54,713 nucleotides of DNA from an uncultured Roseburia sp. GTDB taxonomy: Bacteria; Bacillota; Clostridia; Lachnospirales; Lachnospiraceae. The stretch spans positions 1-54,713 of the forward strand of contig CANPGM010000022.1 in the NCBI GenBank assembly GCA_947573605.1. The letters run 5' to 3'. The notes under the pieces were generated by a model that saw only the letters and a program-made list of their open reading frames with translations, did not search any database and was not told the DNA's origin. Of the stretch, positions 17,286-24,692 are shown piece after piece. Each line of letters opens with the position of its first letter. Within the stretch, counting starts at the first letter, position 1. The position numbers and the translations under genes are program-made.

Positions 17286-18467
17286 ATGATAAAAAAGATC
17301 GTGATGTTTATCGGCGGCGTGGAAACACTGGAATATTTTTCTTATCGTATGGGAGACGAGTTTCAGCGGCAGGGCTATTCTGTTTTTTATTATGATCTGG
17401 AACATCCGGCGCAAAGCGTGCGGCGTGTGAAAAAGTTTATGAAGCCGGGCGAGACCGTTTTAATTACGTTTAATTTTGAAGGGCTGGAAAAAGAAGAAGG
17501 GTTGTACGAGGAAGGACTGGGATACATCTGGGAAAGCTATGGGATTCCGTGCTATAATATTGCGGCGGATCATCCCTATTACTATGAAAACAGACTGAAG
17601 GATCTTCCAAAGGATTACCGTCATATCAGTATTGACAGACTCCATGAGAAGTATTTTAAAGAGTTTTATCCGGAATTTTTTCATCAGGGCTTTCTTCCGC
17701 TTGCGGGAACGGAGCTGCCCTGCGTTGAGTCGGAGCGGAGCATGGATGTAGTCATGACGGGGAATTTTACGCCGACTTCCTTCTGTGAACCGTATATTCA
17801 TTGGATTAACGACGAGTATGCCGCGTTTTATCAGGGAATAATTGACGATATTATCGCGCATCCGACAAAGACGGTGGAAGAGACGGCGCTTTGCCATTGT
17901 GAGCGGGAAATGGGAAAAGAGTCGAACGAAGATCTTCGGGTAGCGTTGTATAAAATGATTTTCATCGACCTGTATGTGAGGAATTATTGGCGCGGAGAAA
18001 CGGTTCGGACACTGGTGGATTCCGGGATTCAGGTAGATGTGTTCGGGAAAGGGTGGGAAGATCTTGCCTGCAGTCATCCGGAAAATCTGATTCTGCATCC
18101 GCAGATTACTTCTGTAGAGTGTCTGGAACAGCTTAGGAAGGCAAAGGTTTCCTTGAATGTAATGCCCTGGTTTAAAGACGGCGCGCATGACCGCGTATTT
18201 AATTCCGTTTTAAACGGAGCGGTATGCTTTACAGACAGAAGCGGATATCTCTGTGAAGAGCTGAAAGAAGGGGAGGGCGTCTGCTATTATGAGCTGGAGC
18301 ATTTGGCGCTGCTGCCGGATAACGTGAAGAAAATTCTGAGCGATGAAAAAAAGCGCGAAGAAATGATTTCCAAAGGCCGCGCGGTTGTAAGTTCAAGACA
18401 TACCTGGGTAAACCGCGCCGAAACAATGCTCGGCTGGATAAGAGAAGACGTTCGTTTTCGCAGGTAA
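17286..18467 (+). CDS. CgeB-like glycosyltransferase family protein
   Basis: 393 residues. The N-terminal half begins KKIVMFIGGVETLEYFSYRM and includes an NFEGLEKEEG segment; the C-terminal half has the nucleotide-sugar-binding style VDVFGKGWEDL, LNVMPWFKDGAHDRVFNSVL and CFTDRSGYLCEEL. This last pattern is typical of CgeB/DUF3880-type glycosyltransferases. No signal peptide, so cytoplasmic. It is 15 bases downstream of the MacB-like gene and closes the operon. Substrate is unknown; a link to modification of an exported glycan or protein is possible but not shown. Confidence 0.75.
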   Translation: MIKKIVMFIGGVETLEYFSYRMGDEFQRQGYSVFYYDLEHPAQSVRRVKKFMKPGETVLITFNFEGLEKEEGLYEEGLGYIWESYGIPCYNIAADHPYYYENRLKDLPKDYRHISIDRLHEKYFKEFYPEFFHQGFLPLAGTELPCVESERSMDVVMTGNFTPTSFCEPYIHWINDEYAAFYQGIIDDIIAHPTKTVEETALCHCEREMGKESNEDLRVALYKMIFIDLYVRNYWRGETVRTLVDSGIQVDVFGKGWEDLACSHPENLILHPQITSVECLEQLRKAKVSLNVMPWFKDGAHDRVFNSVLNGAVCFTDRSGYLCEELKEGEGVCYYELEHLALLPDNVKKILSDEKKREEMISKGRAVVSSRHTWVNRAETMLGWIREDVRFRR

Positions 18468-18510
18468 TTTCTTACCGGTAAATTTACCCGTTCTTATCCG
18501 TATATTTGCC

Positions 18511-18539
18511 TTGCAATTTGCGGATAATAAAGGTATAAT
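18511..18539 (+). promoter_or_regulatory. Promoter of serS
   Basis: TTGCAA at 18511-18516 and TATAAT at 18534-18539, spaced by 17 bases. This is an almost perfect sigma-A promoter; the T-box leader begins a few bases further on. Confidence 0.88.
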
Positions 18540-18554
18540 AGCCAAAGAATCTGG

Positions 18555-18822
18555 CTGTGACGAAAGCTTCGATTTGAATGCCGCTTTAGAGAGCCGGCGG
18601 CTGGTGTAAGCCGGCGCGGCAGACGAGTCTTTCCACTTTCCGAGCCGGTGACGAAAGTCACGGGATCGTATCCCTTATCGTACGAAAAAAGAGGCTGTTG
18701 TGCGGAGCAATAGGATTTTGCTTTTCGGGCAATGGCAATATGGGTGGCAACGCGGAGGTTATGTCCTTCGTCCCATGCGTGGCAGCGCTTTTATTAGCTG
18801 CGGCGCAGGGACGGAGGATTTT
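18555..18822 (+). promoter_or_regulatory. T-box riboswitch (tRNA-Ser responsive) with terminator
   Basis: Stem I: TGCCGC pairs with GCGGCA and GCCGGC with GCCGGC; its distal part has AGAGAG (18588 region) and GGCTGGTGTAA. Serine codons TCT (18628-18630) and TCC (18632-18634) lie in the expected specifier loop. Two small stems follow (GTGAC/GTCAC, GGGAT/ATCCC). The T-box core GGGTGGCAACGCG is at 18742-18754; its TGGC would pair with GCCA, fitting the G73 discriminator of tRNA-Ser. The terminator (18764-18818) pairs TCCTTCGTCCC with GGGACGGAGGA plus inner pairs and ends in TTTT. Uncharged tRNA-Ser should favour the antiterminator and switch on serS. Confidence 0.93.
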
Positions 18823-18978
18823 GTCGTTAAAGCGACTGCGCTCGGCACGGCAATGTGTACAAACTCAAAAGACAGAGAGAGTGGATTGGGTTTGCCCGCT
18901 TTGTTTTTGACCGACATAAGCTGCGCTGCATCCGCAAATTTAAAAAGCGCAAAAAGCGGCGCGGAAATGAGGGCGAAT

Positions 18979-20268
18979 ATGATTGATTTAAAATTTCTAA
19001 GGGAAAATCCCGATGCGGTTAAGGAGAACATCAAAAAAAAGTTTCAGGATCATAAGCTGCCGTTGGTGGATGAAGTCATTGAGCTGGATGTTCTGGCGAG
19101 GAAAGCGCAGCAGGAGGCGGACGAGCTTCGCGCAAAGAGAAATCAGCTTTCCAAAGAAATCGGCATGTTGATGAAGCAGGGAAAAAAGGAAGAAGCGGAG
19201 GAAGCGAAAAAACAGGTTGCCGAGGGCGCCTCTCGTCTGACTGAGCTTGAAGAGCAGGAAAAGCAGCTGCAGGATAAGGTTGCAAAAATTATGATGACCA
19301 TACCGAATCTGATTGACCCTTCCGTTCCGATCGGAAAGGATGATTCCTGTAATGTGGAAATAGAGAAATTCGGCGATCCGTATGTTCCGGACTTTGAGAT
19401 TCCGTATCATACCGATATTATGGAGCGGTTTGACGGAATTGATCTGGACGCGGCGGGAAAAGTTGCCGGCAACGGATTTTATTATCTCATGGGGGATATT
19501 GCAAGAATACATTCTGCCGTTATTTCGTATGCAAGGGATTTTATGATTGACCGCGGTTTTACCTACTGCGTTCCGCCGTTTATGATTCGCAGCAATGTTG
19601 TAACCGGCGTAATGAGCTTTGATGAGATGGACGCGATGATGTATAAAATCGAAGGGGAGGATCTTTATTTGATCGGTACCTCCGAGCATTCCATGATCGG
19701 TAAATTTATTGATACGATTCAGGAAGAAGAAAAGCTTCCCTATACGCTGACCTCGTATTCGCCCTGTTTTCGCAAGGAGAAAGGAGCGCACGGAATAGAA
19801 GAGCGCGGCGTTTACCGGATTCATCAGTTTGAAAAGCAGGAAATGATTGTGGTGTGCAGGCCGGACGAGTCGAAGATGTGGTATGACAGACTGTGGCAGA
19901 ATACGGTAGATTTGTTCCGCAGTCTCGATATACCGGTTCGCACCTTAGAGTGCTGTTCCGGCGATCTTGCGGATTTAAAAGTAAAATCCTGTGATATTGA
20001 AGCATGGTCTCCGAGACAGAAAAAGTATTTTGAAGTCGGAAGCTGTTCAAATTTAGGAGATGCACAGGCGAGACGTTTAAAGATACGTGTCAAAGGAGCG
20101 GACGGCAGTAAATATTTTGCACATACCTTAAATAATACCGTTGTTGCGCCGCCGCGAATGTTGATTGCATTTTTGGAGAATCATTTAAAAGCGGACGGCA
20201 GTATTTCGATTCCGGAGGCGCTGCGGCCATATATGGGGGGTAAAGAGTTACTTTTACCGAAGAAATAA
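18979..20268 (+). CDS. serS: Seryl-tRNA synthetase
   Basis: 429 residues from ATG 18979, preceded by GAGGG. The longer in-frame reading from 18700 runs through the T-box and is rejected. The N-terminal coiled-coil arm (about 30-105, with RKAQQEADELRAKRNQLSKE) grips the long variable arm of tRNA-Ser. Class II motifs follow: motif 2 in CFRKEKGAHGIEERGVYRIH and motif 3 in NTVVAPPRMLIAFLENH. Full length. About 156 leader bases separate the T-box terminator from the start codon, which is longer than usual. Confidence 0.97.
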   Translation: MIDLKFLRENPDAVKENIKKKFQDHKLPLVDEVIELDVLARKAQQEADELRAKRNQLSKEIGMLMKQGKKEEAEEAKKQVAEGASRLTELEEQEKQLQDKVAKIMMTIPNLIDPSVPIGKDDSCNVEIEKFGDPYVPDFEIPYHTDIMERFDGIDLDAAGKVAGNGFYYLMGDIARIHSAVISYARDFMIDRGFTYCVPPFMIRSNVVTGVMSFDEMDAMMYKIEGEDLYLIGTSEHSMIGKFIDTIQEEEKLPYTLTSYSPCFRKEKGAHGIEERGVYRIHQFEKQEMIVVCRPDESKMWYDRLWQNTVDLFRSLDIPVRTLECCSGDLADLKVKSCDIEAWSPRQKKYFEVGSCSNLGDAQARRLKIRVKGADGSKYFAHTLNNTVVAPPRMLIAFLENHLKADGSISIPEALRPYMGGKELLLPKK

Positions 20269-20280
20269 TAAAAAACCTGT

Positions 20281-20308
20281 TTGACATTCCGGGTTTCAAT
20301 GGTATAAT
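20281..20308 (+). promoter_or_regulatory. Promoter of the sugar kinase gene
   Basis: TTGACA at 20281-20286 and TATAAT at 20303-20308 with a 16-base spacer: consensus in both boxes. A small hairpin (GTTCCG/CGGAAC) follows in the leader at about 20332-20348. A strong, probably constitutive promoter. Confidence 0.9.
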
Positions 20309-20370
20309 ATGGGTATAAATTGTGAAACGGGGTTCCGCAATACGGAACTGGTATTTAGGAGGAGAAAATA

Positions 20371-21396
20371 ATGGCAAAGAAAGTTGTTACATTTGGTGAA
20401 ATCATGCTTCGTCTTGCTCCGGAAGGATATTATCGTTTTGTACAGGCGACATCCTACGGCGCAACTTATGGCGGCGGAGAGGCAAACGTTGCTATTTCTT
20501 TAGCAAACTATGGAATGGACGCAAGCTTTGTAACGAAACTTCCGGCTCATGAAATCGGACAGGCCGGTGTGAATTCTTTAAGACAGTTTGGAGTAGATAC
20601 GTCCAAAATTGTTCGCGGCGGCGACAGAGTAGGTATTTACTATCTTGAAAAAGGCGCAAGCCAGAGACCGTCCAAAGTCATTTATGATCGTGCGGGTTCC
20701 GCGATTGCAACGGCTACTACAGATGATTTTAACTGGGATGAGATTTTTGAAGGAGCAGACTGGTTCCACTTCACCGGTATTACTCCGGCGCTCGGCGATA
20801 ATGTAGCGGCTATCTGTTTAGAGGCATGCAAGGCTGCAAAAGAAAAAGGAATTACCGTAAGCTGTGACTTAAATTACCGTAACAAGTTATGGTCTAAGGA
20901 AAAAGCAGGCCAGGTTATGGGTGAGCTTTGCAAATATGTCGATGTTTGCATTTCCAATGAAGAGGATGCAAATGACGTATTCGGCATTAAGTCCGAAGGT
21001 ACGGAAGTTACCGCAGGCGAGTTAAATAAGGCAGGATATAAGGAAGTTGCTCAGAAATTAACGGAGCGTTTCGGATTTAAGAAGGTTGCAATTACTTTAA
21101 GAACTTCTATTTCTGCGAATGATAACCGTTGGGCTGCGATGCTTTACGAGAACGGAGAAAGCTATTTCTCCAAAGAGTATTTAATGCATATTGTTGACCG
21201 TGTCGGCGGCGGAGATTCTTTCGGCGGCGGACTGATTTATGCATGTCTGAATGATTACGCACCGCAGGATACAATTGAGTTTGCAGTTGCGGCAAGCTGC
21301 TTAAAGCACTCTATCGAGGGCGACTTTAACCAGGTAAGCGTTTCTGAGGTTCAGAAATTAGCCGGCGGAGATGCTTCCGGTCGTGTACAGCGTTAA
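20371..21396 (+). CDS. kdgK: PfkB-family carbohydrate kinase, 2-keto-3-deoxygluconate kinase type
   Basis: 341 residues with AGGAGG 8 bases upstream. N-terminal substrate region VVTFGEIMLRLAPEGYYRF, the GGGEANVAISLANYG motif, and the C-terminal anion hole GGGDSFGGG with the catalytic aspartate. The start MxxxVxTFGEIMLRL and the YLEKGASQRPSKVIYDR stretch resemble 2-keto-3-deoxygluconate kinases. It would phosphorylate KDG for the Entner-Doudoroff-type breakdown of uronates. No aldolase or uronate gene is nearby, so the exact substrate is uncertain; other PfkB sugars are possible. Confidence 0.8.
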   Translation: MAKKVVTFGEIMLRLAPEGYYRFVQATSYGATYGGGEANVAISLANYGMDASFVTKLPAHEIGQAGVNSLRQFGVDTSKIVRGGDRVGIYYLEKGASQRPSKVIYDRAGSAIATATTDDFNWDEIFEGADWFHFTGITPALGDNVAAICLEACKAAKEKGITVSCDLNYRNKLWSKEKAGQVMGELCKYVDVCISNEEDANDVFGIKSEGTEVTAGELNKAGYKEVAQKLTERFGFKKVAITLRTSISANDNRWAAMLYENGESYFSKEYLMHIVDRVGGGDSFGGGLIYACLNDYAPQDTIEFAVAASCLKHSIEGDFNQVSVSEVQKLAGGDASGRVQR

Positions 21397-21420
21397 TAAA
21401 AAATCATGTGAAACAAAAGT

Positions 21421-21455
21421 AAAATCCGTATCGGTAAAACGATACGGATTTTTTT
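21421..21455 (+). terminator. Terminator of the sugar kinase gene
   Basis: A perfect 13-bp stem (arm AAAATCCGTATCG) with a 6-base loop is followed by TTTT. The dispersed repeat element begins two bases after it. Confidence 0.93.
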
Positions 21456-21456
21456 G

Positions 21457-21909
21457 CCTTATAGGATTCGGGTGTCAAAAGGCTGGTTTCAGGCTATTGG
21501 CTGGCAAATTGCACAAAATATCACTCGCTGTATGTTCCGGCAAACGGATTCTCTAAATGCTCTGACCGGGTGATTTCTCCGCAGTGCAACCGCCCGCCAA
21601 TCGCCATCCTGGCTCATTGCGGGCTTTTGGGGACTTCCATGTCCCCAAATTGCAGATGACGAACAGAGCATTAAGAGAATCTCATTTCCCTGCACAAAAA
21701 TCCTCCATGCCGGAGCAATTTATTGCGAAGGCACGCGCCCGAAATATCAGATTTCGGGCTGCGATTCAGATTTGTGGCTTCGCCACAAATTTGGGTGTGA
21801 AAAATAAGCTATCGAGCTTATTTTTCACACTATAGCTCCGTGATTTATTTTGTGCAAGTTGCCAGTTCAAATCGAAAAGACCGCCTTTTGACACCCGAAT
21901 CCTTATAGG
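21457..21909. mobile_element. MITE-like inverted-repeat element with 9-bp flanking direct repeats
   Basis: Perfect 18-bp terminal inverted repeats (ATTCGGGTGTCAAAAGGC, 21466-21483; complement 21883-21900) are extended by weaker matches to about 55 bp ending in TTGCACAAAATA. The direct repeat CCTTATAGG sits outside both ends (21457-21465 and 21901-21909). Inside are an imperfect 18-bp inverted repeat (21547-21564 with 21664-21681) and a chain of hairpins: GGGGAC/GTCCCC, CCCGAAAT/ATTTCGGG, TTTGTGGC/GCCACAAA, and a 16-bp arm GTGTGAAAAATAAGCT. No convincing protein is encoded. It reads as a non-autonomous element that needs a transposase from elsewhere, or a structured intergenic repeat. Confidence 0.8.
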
Positions 21910-21957
21910 AAACTGCGTCGTCAGACGCATGTATTTACAAATGCGCAGCACTCTTTT
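21904..21957 (+). repeat. TATAGGAAAC repeat, copy 1
   Basis: The stretch beginning TATAGGAAACTGCGTCGTCA continues through GACGCATGTATT and matches 43016-43048 base for base over 32 positions. It contains the hairpin TGCGTC/GACGCA with a 4-base loop, and ends CACTCTTTTTT. Before the MITE-like element inserted, it would have followed the kinase terminator directly, as the other copies follow a terminator. Confidence 0.75.
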
Positions 21958-22033
21958 TTGGCACATTTCCACAAAGACAATTGGACGTTTCTTTTATAAT
22001 TTTCACAAAAATTATACGTAATTTGAAAATTTA

Positions 22034-22063
22034 CTGACATTTATGGTTCGTTTGTGTTAAAAT
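22034..22063 (+). promoter_or_regulatory. Probable promoter of the CarD-family gene
   Basis: CTGACA at 22034-22039 and TAAAAT at 22058-22063 with an 18-base spacer. Boxes are good but the spacer is one base long. It lies 33 bases before the leader reading frame. Confidence 0.55.
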
Positions 22064-22095
22064 AAGAAAAGACGCGATAGTGGAAGGAGTGGTAA

Positions 22096-22161
22096 TTGTT
22101 GATTTACGAAATAGAGGGAATGATAGTTGTTTCCGATATTTCAGAAAGGAGTTCGGATTAG
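22096..22161 (+). CDS. Possible 21-residue leader peptide upstream of carD
   Basis: A TTG start (22096 or the adjacent 22099) stands 6 bases after GGAAGGAG (22082-22089). The frame encodes about 21 residues (MLIYEIEGMIVVSDISERSS and Asp) and ends in TAG at 22159-22161, immediately abutting the ATG of carD in the same reading frame. A second ribosome binding site, AAGGAG at 22145-22150, serves carD. The leader may couple or tune carD translation; suppression of the TAG would give an extended CarD. Coding status is inferred only from the binding site and layout. Confidence 0.4.
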   Translation: MLIYEIEGMIVVSDISERSSD

Positions 22162-22662
22162 ATGTTTGAGATTGGTGAGTATATTGTATATGGTAACAGA
22201 GGAGTGTGTCTCGTAGAGGATATTACACATGTAGAGGTTCCGGGTGCGGACAAGGACAGGCTATATTATATTTTAAGCCAGCTTGAAGGCGGCGCCGGTA
22301 AGATTTATGTACCCACCGATAACGAAAAAGTTGTGATGCGGAAAGTAATCACAAAAAAAGATGCGGAAGAACTGATTCAGAAAATGCCGGAAATCGAATT
22401 ACTCTGGGTAGAGGACGACAAAAGGCGTGAAGAGGTATATAAAGAGGCCATTCGAACCTGTGATTACAGGGAGTGGGTCAGTATGATAAAAACGCTTTAT
22501 TTTCGTAAAAAAGAGCGGACGGCACGGGGAAAAAAGGTTACGGCGCTGGACGAGAAATATTTAAAGGCGGCGGAAAACGGATTGTACAGCGAACTTTCCC
22601 TGTCGCTTGGAATACCGAAAAATCGAATGCAGGAATATATCAGAGAGCACATTAGAGCTTAA
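22162..22662 (+). CDS. CarD/CdnL-family transcriptional regulator
   Basis: 166 residues. The N-terminal RNA-polymerase-interacting domain starts MFEIGEYIVYGNRGVCLVED and includes YYILSQLEGGAGKIYVPTDN. The helical C-terminal domain runs from about 75 on, with YREWVSMIKTLYFRKKERTA and a helix near LDEKYLKAAENGLYSELSLS. CarD_N proteins bind the polymerase beta subunit and stabilise open promoter complexes. AAGGAG lies 11 bases before the ATG. Its last codons and stop form part of the terminator hairpin. Confidence 0.88.
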   Translation: MFEIGEYIVYGNRGVCLVEDITHVEVPGADKDRLYYILSQLEGGAGKIYVPTDNEKVVMRKVITKKDAEELIQKMPEIELLWVEDDKRREEVYKEAIRTCDYREWVSMIKTLYFRKKERTARGKKVTALDEKYLKAAENGLYSELSLSLGIPKNRMQEYIREHIRA

Positions 22663-22680
22663 TGTGCTCTCTTGTATTTT
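22642..22680 (+). terminator. Terminator overlapping the end of carD
   Basis: A perfect 13-bp stem (arm AGAGAGCACATTA) with a 5-base loop, then TTGTATTTT. The TAA stop of carD is within the right arm. It also separates carD from the convergent gene ending at 22729. Confidence 0.9.
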
Positions 22681-22728
22681 AAATGACATGAGTAAGAAAC
22701 TATGTATTGTTTTACCGGATTCCCATTC

Positions 22729-23988
22729 TTATACGGTAGTATTGACACCGTTGACGGCAGCGTGTTCGTCTTCGTCCATTGGAATTACAAGACATTTTTT
22801 TCCGTTAATGATCTGAGAATGAATTTGTCCGACTTTTTCCGGTTTTACACGCAGAATCACGTCATAGGTTTTGACGGCAGGAATATCGTCTCCGTTTTCT
22901 TCTTCGCTGACCGGAAGCGTTCTTGTTTCCTCCAGCTGCTGCTTTAGATTTTCTACCTGCCCCATCAGCTCAAGCCGGTCTTTTCGCTTGGCGTTTGCTT
23001 CAATGATCTTCGGATCGACCAGATATTCGGCGGTCGGCAGATCTTCCCGGAAGCATTCCTTATAATTTTTTTCAATAACGGCGGTTTGTTCTTCGGTCAA
23101 TCCGCTCTCTGTTAAAACGCCCGCTATGGTGTCTGAGGTCAAAATCACAGGTTCCGGTTCCGTATCGTCTTCGGCCGGTATTTCAATCATGTCGTTTAAA
23201 TTATCCTGAATGTCCATAAAAAGTACTTTGCTCTCTTCATTGTCCTCTCCGATTACGTCTTTTACAATATTTTGAAAAGTAATTTTTTTCTCGGTAGCGG
23301 TCAGCTTTCCCTCACAGCCGAGACCCGCTTCCATAAATTCGGAATGCGGTGTTTTCGTGTCTCTTGTATAGAAGATAACAGAGTGAATATCGGAGCTTCG
23401 ATCCGTAAAGGCAGGAAAGACGAAACCGGTATCCGGTACGCCTACCACCCAGTCGCGGACACGCGGTCCAATGCGGTTTTCATCCACTCGATAGCCTAAG
23501 CCCGGTTTGGTCAGGTTGACGGGGCAGATGGCGCAGAGCAGATATTCGTATACTTCTTCGGATTCGTCCAGCTTGCTGTTGTCCGAGGTTTTTGTAATAA
23601 CGTCGTAGGCGTCATGAAAAAGCAGTATGAGATAGTTGCCGACATAGTCATAACTGTCAATTACCATATCATAAAAAGTATCTAAAAGCTCGTCGTTTTT
23701 CAGTTTGCTTTCCCGAAGCCCCATAAGAAATTGCTGTTTTCCTCCGGTTTCCTCTTCTGCGGCAGGAAATGGGAGCTCCAGAATCTGGTTGCCGATATTG
23801 CCCGAAAAAACTTTTTTTGCAAGTTCGAGATATTTAAAAAATTCTTCATCCTCGAGATTTAAAAAGGTTTCTGCAATCTTTGTGACCTTATTGCGGTCTG
23901 CGTCCACATAGCAGCCGCACATTCTGGTAAAGGTGCACGTCTCTTTTTTCAGCCGGCGTTTTAATTCCGAAATATCTTTTTTGTTCAT
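22729..23988 (-). CDS. DUF4317 family protein
   Basis: 419 residues on the reverse strand. ATG 23988 gives the usual family start MNKKDISELKRRL; ATG 24000 adds four residues and is nearer the AAAGG site, so either is possible. Family features: TRMCGCYVDADRNKV, a mid-section with LLFHDAYDV, and PGLGYRVDENRIGPRVRDWV. No membrane segment. The second half contains an acidic linker and coiled-coil-like region (RKDRLELMGQVENLKQQLEE). DUF4317 is widespread in Lachnospiraceae and without known function. Confidence 0.85.
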   Translation of the reverse strand: MNKKDISELKRRLKKETCTFTRMCGCYVDADRNKVTKIAETFLNLEDEEFFKYLELAKKVFSGNIGNQILELPFPAAEEETGGKQQFLMGLRESKLKNDELLDTFYDMVIDSYDYVGNYLILLFHDAYDVITKTSDNSKLDESEEVYEYLLCAICPVNLTKPGLGYRVDENRIGPRVRDWVVGVPDTGFVFPAFTDRSSDIHSVIFYTRDTKTPHSEFMEAGLGCEGKLTATEKKITFQNIVKDVIGEDNEESKVLFMDIQDNLNDMIEIPAEDDTEPEPVILTSDTIAGVLTESGLTEEQTAVIEKNYKECFREDLPTAEYLVDPKIIEANAKRKDRLELMGQVENLKQQLEETRTLPVSEEENGDDIPAVKTYDVILRVKPEKVGQIHSQIINGKKCLVIPMDEDEHAAVNGVNTTV

Positions 23989-24035
23989 TGTAATTACCAT
24001 GCCTTTCTCTTTGCAGTGCCGTTAAGCTACTGTCT

Positions 24036-24064
24036 ATCATAATTATTTTTCCGGAAAATGGCAA
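24036..24064 (-). promoter_or_regulatory. Promoter of the DUF4317 gene
   Basis: On the reverse strand TTGCCA (24059-24064) and TATGAT (24036-24041) are spaced by 17 bases, about 40 bases before the start codon. Confidence 0.65.
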
Positions 24065-24319
24065 GAGACCGGAGTATAAATTCTTTATAAACTTTGCCGG
24101 AAAGGACTTGCGCTTTTATGGGTTATATGATAGCCTGTCAATATCCTTTTCGGGAGACGGATTACCGTTTTCCGATATCATATGCCATTTATGGCTCATT
24201 ACGGCGTTTCATGCCGGAAATTCCAGTTTATTTTTATTCTATAGCAGATAAGGGGGTGTTTTGCTGACCGGAAAGATGTAAATTCGTAAGTAAAATCTGT
24301 AAAGGAAGGAGGAAAGCAG
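24065..24319. other. Upstream region of the Tad-like locus
   Basis: Non-coding. No promoter with correct spacing was found for the forward locus; AT-rich candidates such as TATTCTATAG (24236 region) and TAAAAT (24291) lack a partner -35 at 16-18 bases. An alternative sigma factor or an activator may be needed. A strong ribosome binding site, AAGGAGGAAAG, ends the stretch. Confidence 0.4.
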
Positions 24320-24496
24320 ATGAAATATATTATGGAGCATTACGGTGCGGCAATTCTCGTATCTGTCGCACTTGTGGCGCTGGGAATTGTTGTCGTGGCG
24401 CTTTGCACAGGCGACGGTTTTGTAGCAACGCAGTTTCAGAGCGCGCTGACGGCGTTTTTTTCTAAAATGAATACAATGAACAATCCGACGCCTTAG
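24320..24496 (+). CDS. Pilin-like short membrane peptide 1 of the Tad-like locus
   Basis: 58 residues, preceded by AAGGAGGAAAG, the best ribosome binding site of the locus. It starts MKYIMEHYGAAILVSVALVA, followed by a hydrophobic helix to about residue 29 and a short polar tail (TAFFSKMNTMNNPTP). Its N-terminus matches the peptides at 27688, 27871 and 28032 (pattern MxxIIxxYG). Flp pilins also have an EYG motif at the start of their hydrophobic helix, but the leader with a cleavage glycine is missing here. As the first gene, with the strongest site, it is the best candidate for the main subunit. Not recognised as a named family. Confidence 0.65.
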   Translation: MKYIMEHYGAAILVSVALVALGIVVVALCTGDGFVATQFQSALTAFFSKMNTMNNPTP

Positions 24497-24518
24497 CGCT
24501 TATATCGTTTCTTTTGAT

Positions 24519-24554
24519 CTTTCAAAGGCGTTTCCAAAGGAACGCCTTTGAAAG
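24519..24554 (+). promoter_or_regulatory. Perfect 14-bp hairpin between pilin-like peptide 1 and the ATPase
   Basis: CTTTCAAAGGCGTT and its exact complement flank an 8-base loop. No T-run follows, so it is probably an RNA-protecting or partial-termination structure that lets the first peptide be made in excess of the ATPase. The remaining 138 bases to the ATPase contain only weaker stems (for example TTTGAG/CTCAAA). Confidence 0.6.
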
Positions 24555-24692
24555 ACCTGTGAAAAAGGGGGCGTCGTCTGAGGCGTAGATTGAAAGATAA
24601 GATCGCTTTCTTATTGTTCGACCGGCATTTGAGCCAGAGCCTCAAATCCGCTCTGACAGGAAGGATTAGTGTGAGAAAGGGCATGGTTTTTT

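Noticed and set aside
18477-18488. Palindrome GGTAAATTTACC after the glycosyltransferase gene
   Set aside because: Short, AT-rich, no T-run and no second copy near a promoter; chance is likely.
18700-18978. Longer N-terminus for SerS (93 extra codons)
   Set aside because: The extra stretch is the T-box and terminator; the family start with coiled-coil arm begins at 18979 behind GAGGG.
21489-21835. Reading frames inside the inverted-repeat element, both strands
   Set aside because: They are by-products of hairpin sequence: no ribosome binding site, odd composition and they run through the inverted repeats.
21457-21909. Group IIC intron, which also inserts after terminators
   Set aside because: No reverse transcriptase, no domain V-like ending, and the ends are inverted repeats with flanking direct repeats, which suits a transposon-like element.
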